Assembly: GCA_027038155.1 (NCBI GenBank)
Contig: JALVXW010000001.1
Location: 1 to 5,404 of the forward strand
Direction: 5' to 3'
DNA: 5,404 nucleotides
Source of the DNA: Sulfurovum sp.
GTDB lineage: Bacteria; Campylobacterota; Campylobacteria; Campylobacterales; Sulfurovaceae
A program made the position numbers and the translations under genes. Below the pieces are notes generated by a model that saw only the letters and a program-made list of their open reading frames with translations, was not told the origin of the DNA and did not search any database. This document shows positions 5,286 through 5,404 of the stretch, in pieces (position 1 is the stretch's first letter; each line of letters begins with the position of its first letter).

Positions 5286-5404
5286 TTAAATCAAATGCAA
5301 CCAGTTCACCCTTTTTGAGCCTTGGGATGATATCGGTTCGTATTTTACGAATAAGATAGCTCTTTTTCTCAAAAGGAATGTGCTGAGAAGAGGCGATGCT
5401 TTTA
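5278..5404 (-). CDS. Unidentified protein, C-terminal 41 residues (5' end outside window)
   Basis: A minus-strand frame enters from the right edge and ends at TAA 5278-5280. Visible residues include SSQHIPFEKKSYLIRKIRTD, IIPRLKKGEL and the tail VAFDLNI. The composition (Lys, Ile and Arg rich, no rare-looking stretches) and codon choice look like the genuine genes here, and the frame stays open to the edge. I cannot assign a family from 41 residues. The last codons and stop lie inside the right arm of the near-palindromic element, so the original C-terminus may have been altered by it. Confidence 0.6.
   Translation of the reverse strand, partial: KSIASSQHIPFEKKSYLIRKIRTDIIPRLKKGELVAFDLNI

Overview
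The window reads as chromosomal DNA from an AT-rich Campylobacterota (Epsilonproteobacteria), most like the Sulfurimonas/Sulfurovum group. This rests on the style of the TilS, Nfo and receiver proteins, the AT-rich lysine/isoleucine-heavy coding, and promoters dominated by a good -10 box. The genus is an inference; no search was run.

Layout. Positions 1-474 (+) hold the 3' half of tilS. Converging on it is a 597-residue minus-strand regulator (507-2300) with one intact receiver domain set among degenerate histidine-kinase-type modules. A 29-codon membrane microprotein (2340-2429, -) lies just upstream and may share its transcript. A roughly 500-base gap (2430-2938) holds promoter-like sites, a short relic of an IS630-family transposase (about 2665-2742, -), a terminator-like hairpin, and a 186-base inverted-repeat element (2753-2938) that ends exactly at the nfo stop codon.

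Next is a two-gene minus-strand operon: a small lipoprotein (3823-4314) overlapping nfo (endonuclease IV, 2939-3826) by ATGA. A divergent promoter region separates it from two identical plus-strand tRNA-Glu(TTC) genes (4406-4480, 4515-4589). A secreted SPOR-like protein (4668-4949, +) follows, running almost into the tail of tRNA-Ala(GGC) (4961-5036, -). Behind the tRNA-Ala promoter is a second, unrelated near-palindromic element of about 201 bases (5085-5285). It overlaps the stop codon of an unidentified gene entering from the right edge (5278-5404, -).

The genes are mostly housekeeping: tRNA decoding (TilS, tRNA-Glu, tRNA-Ala), base-excision repair (Nfo) and envelope proteins. I see no defence system, CRISPR array or complete mobile element. 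The less ordinary content is the pseudo-hybrid-kinase regulator, the two unrelated large palindromic elements at the 3' ends of minus-strand genes, the alternative pairing at the end of the nfo transcript, the transposase relic, and the membrane microprotein.
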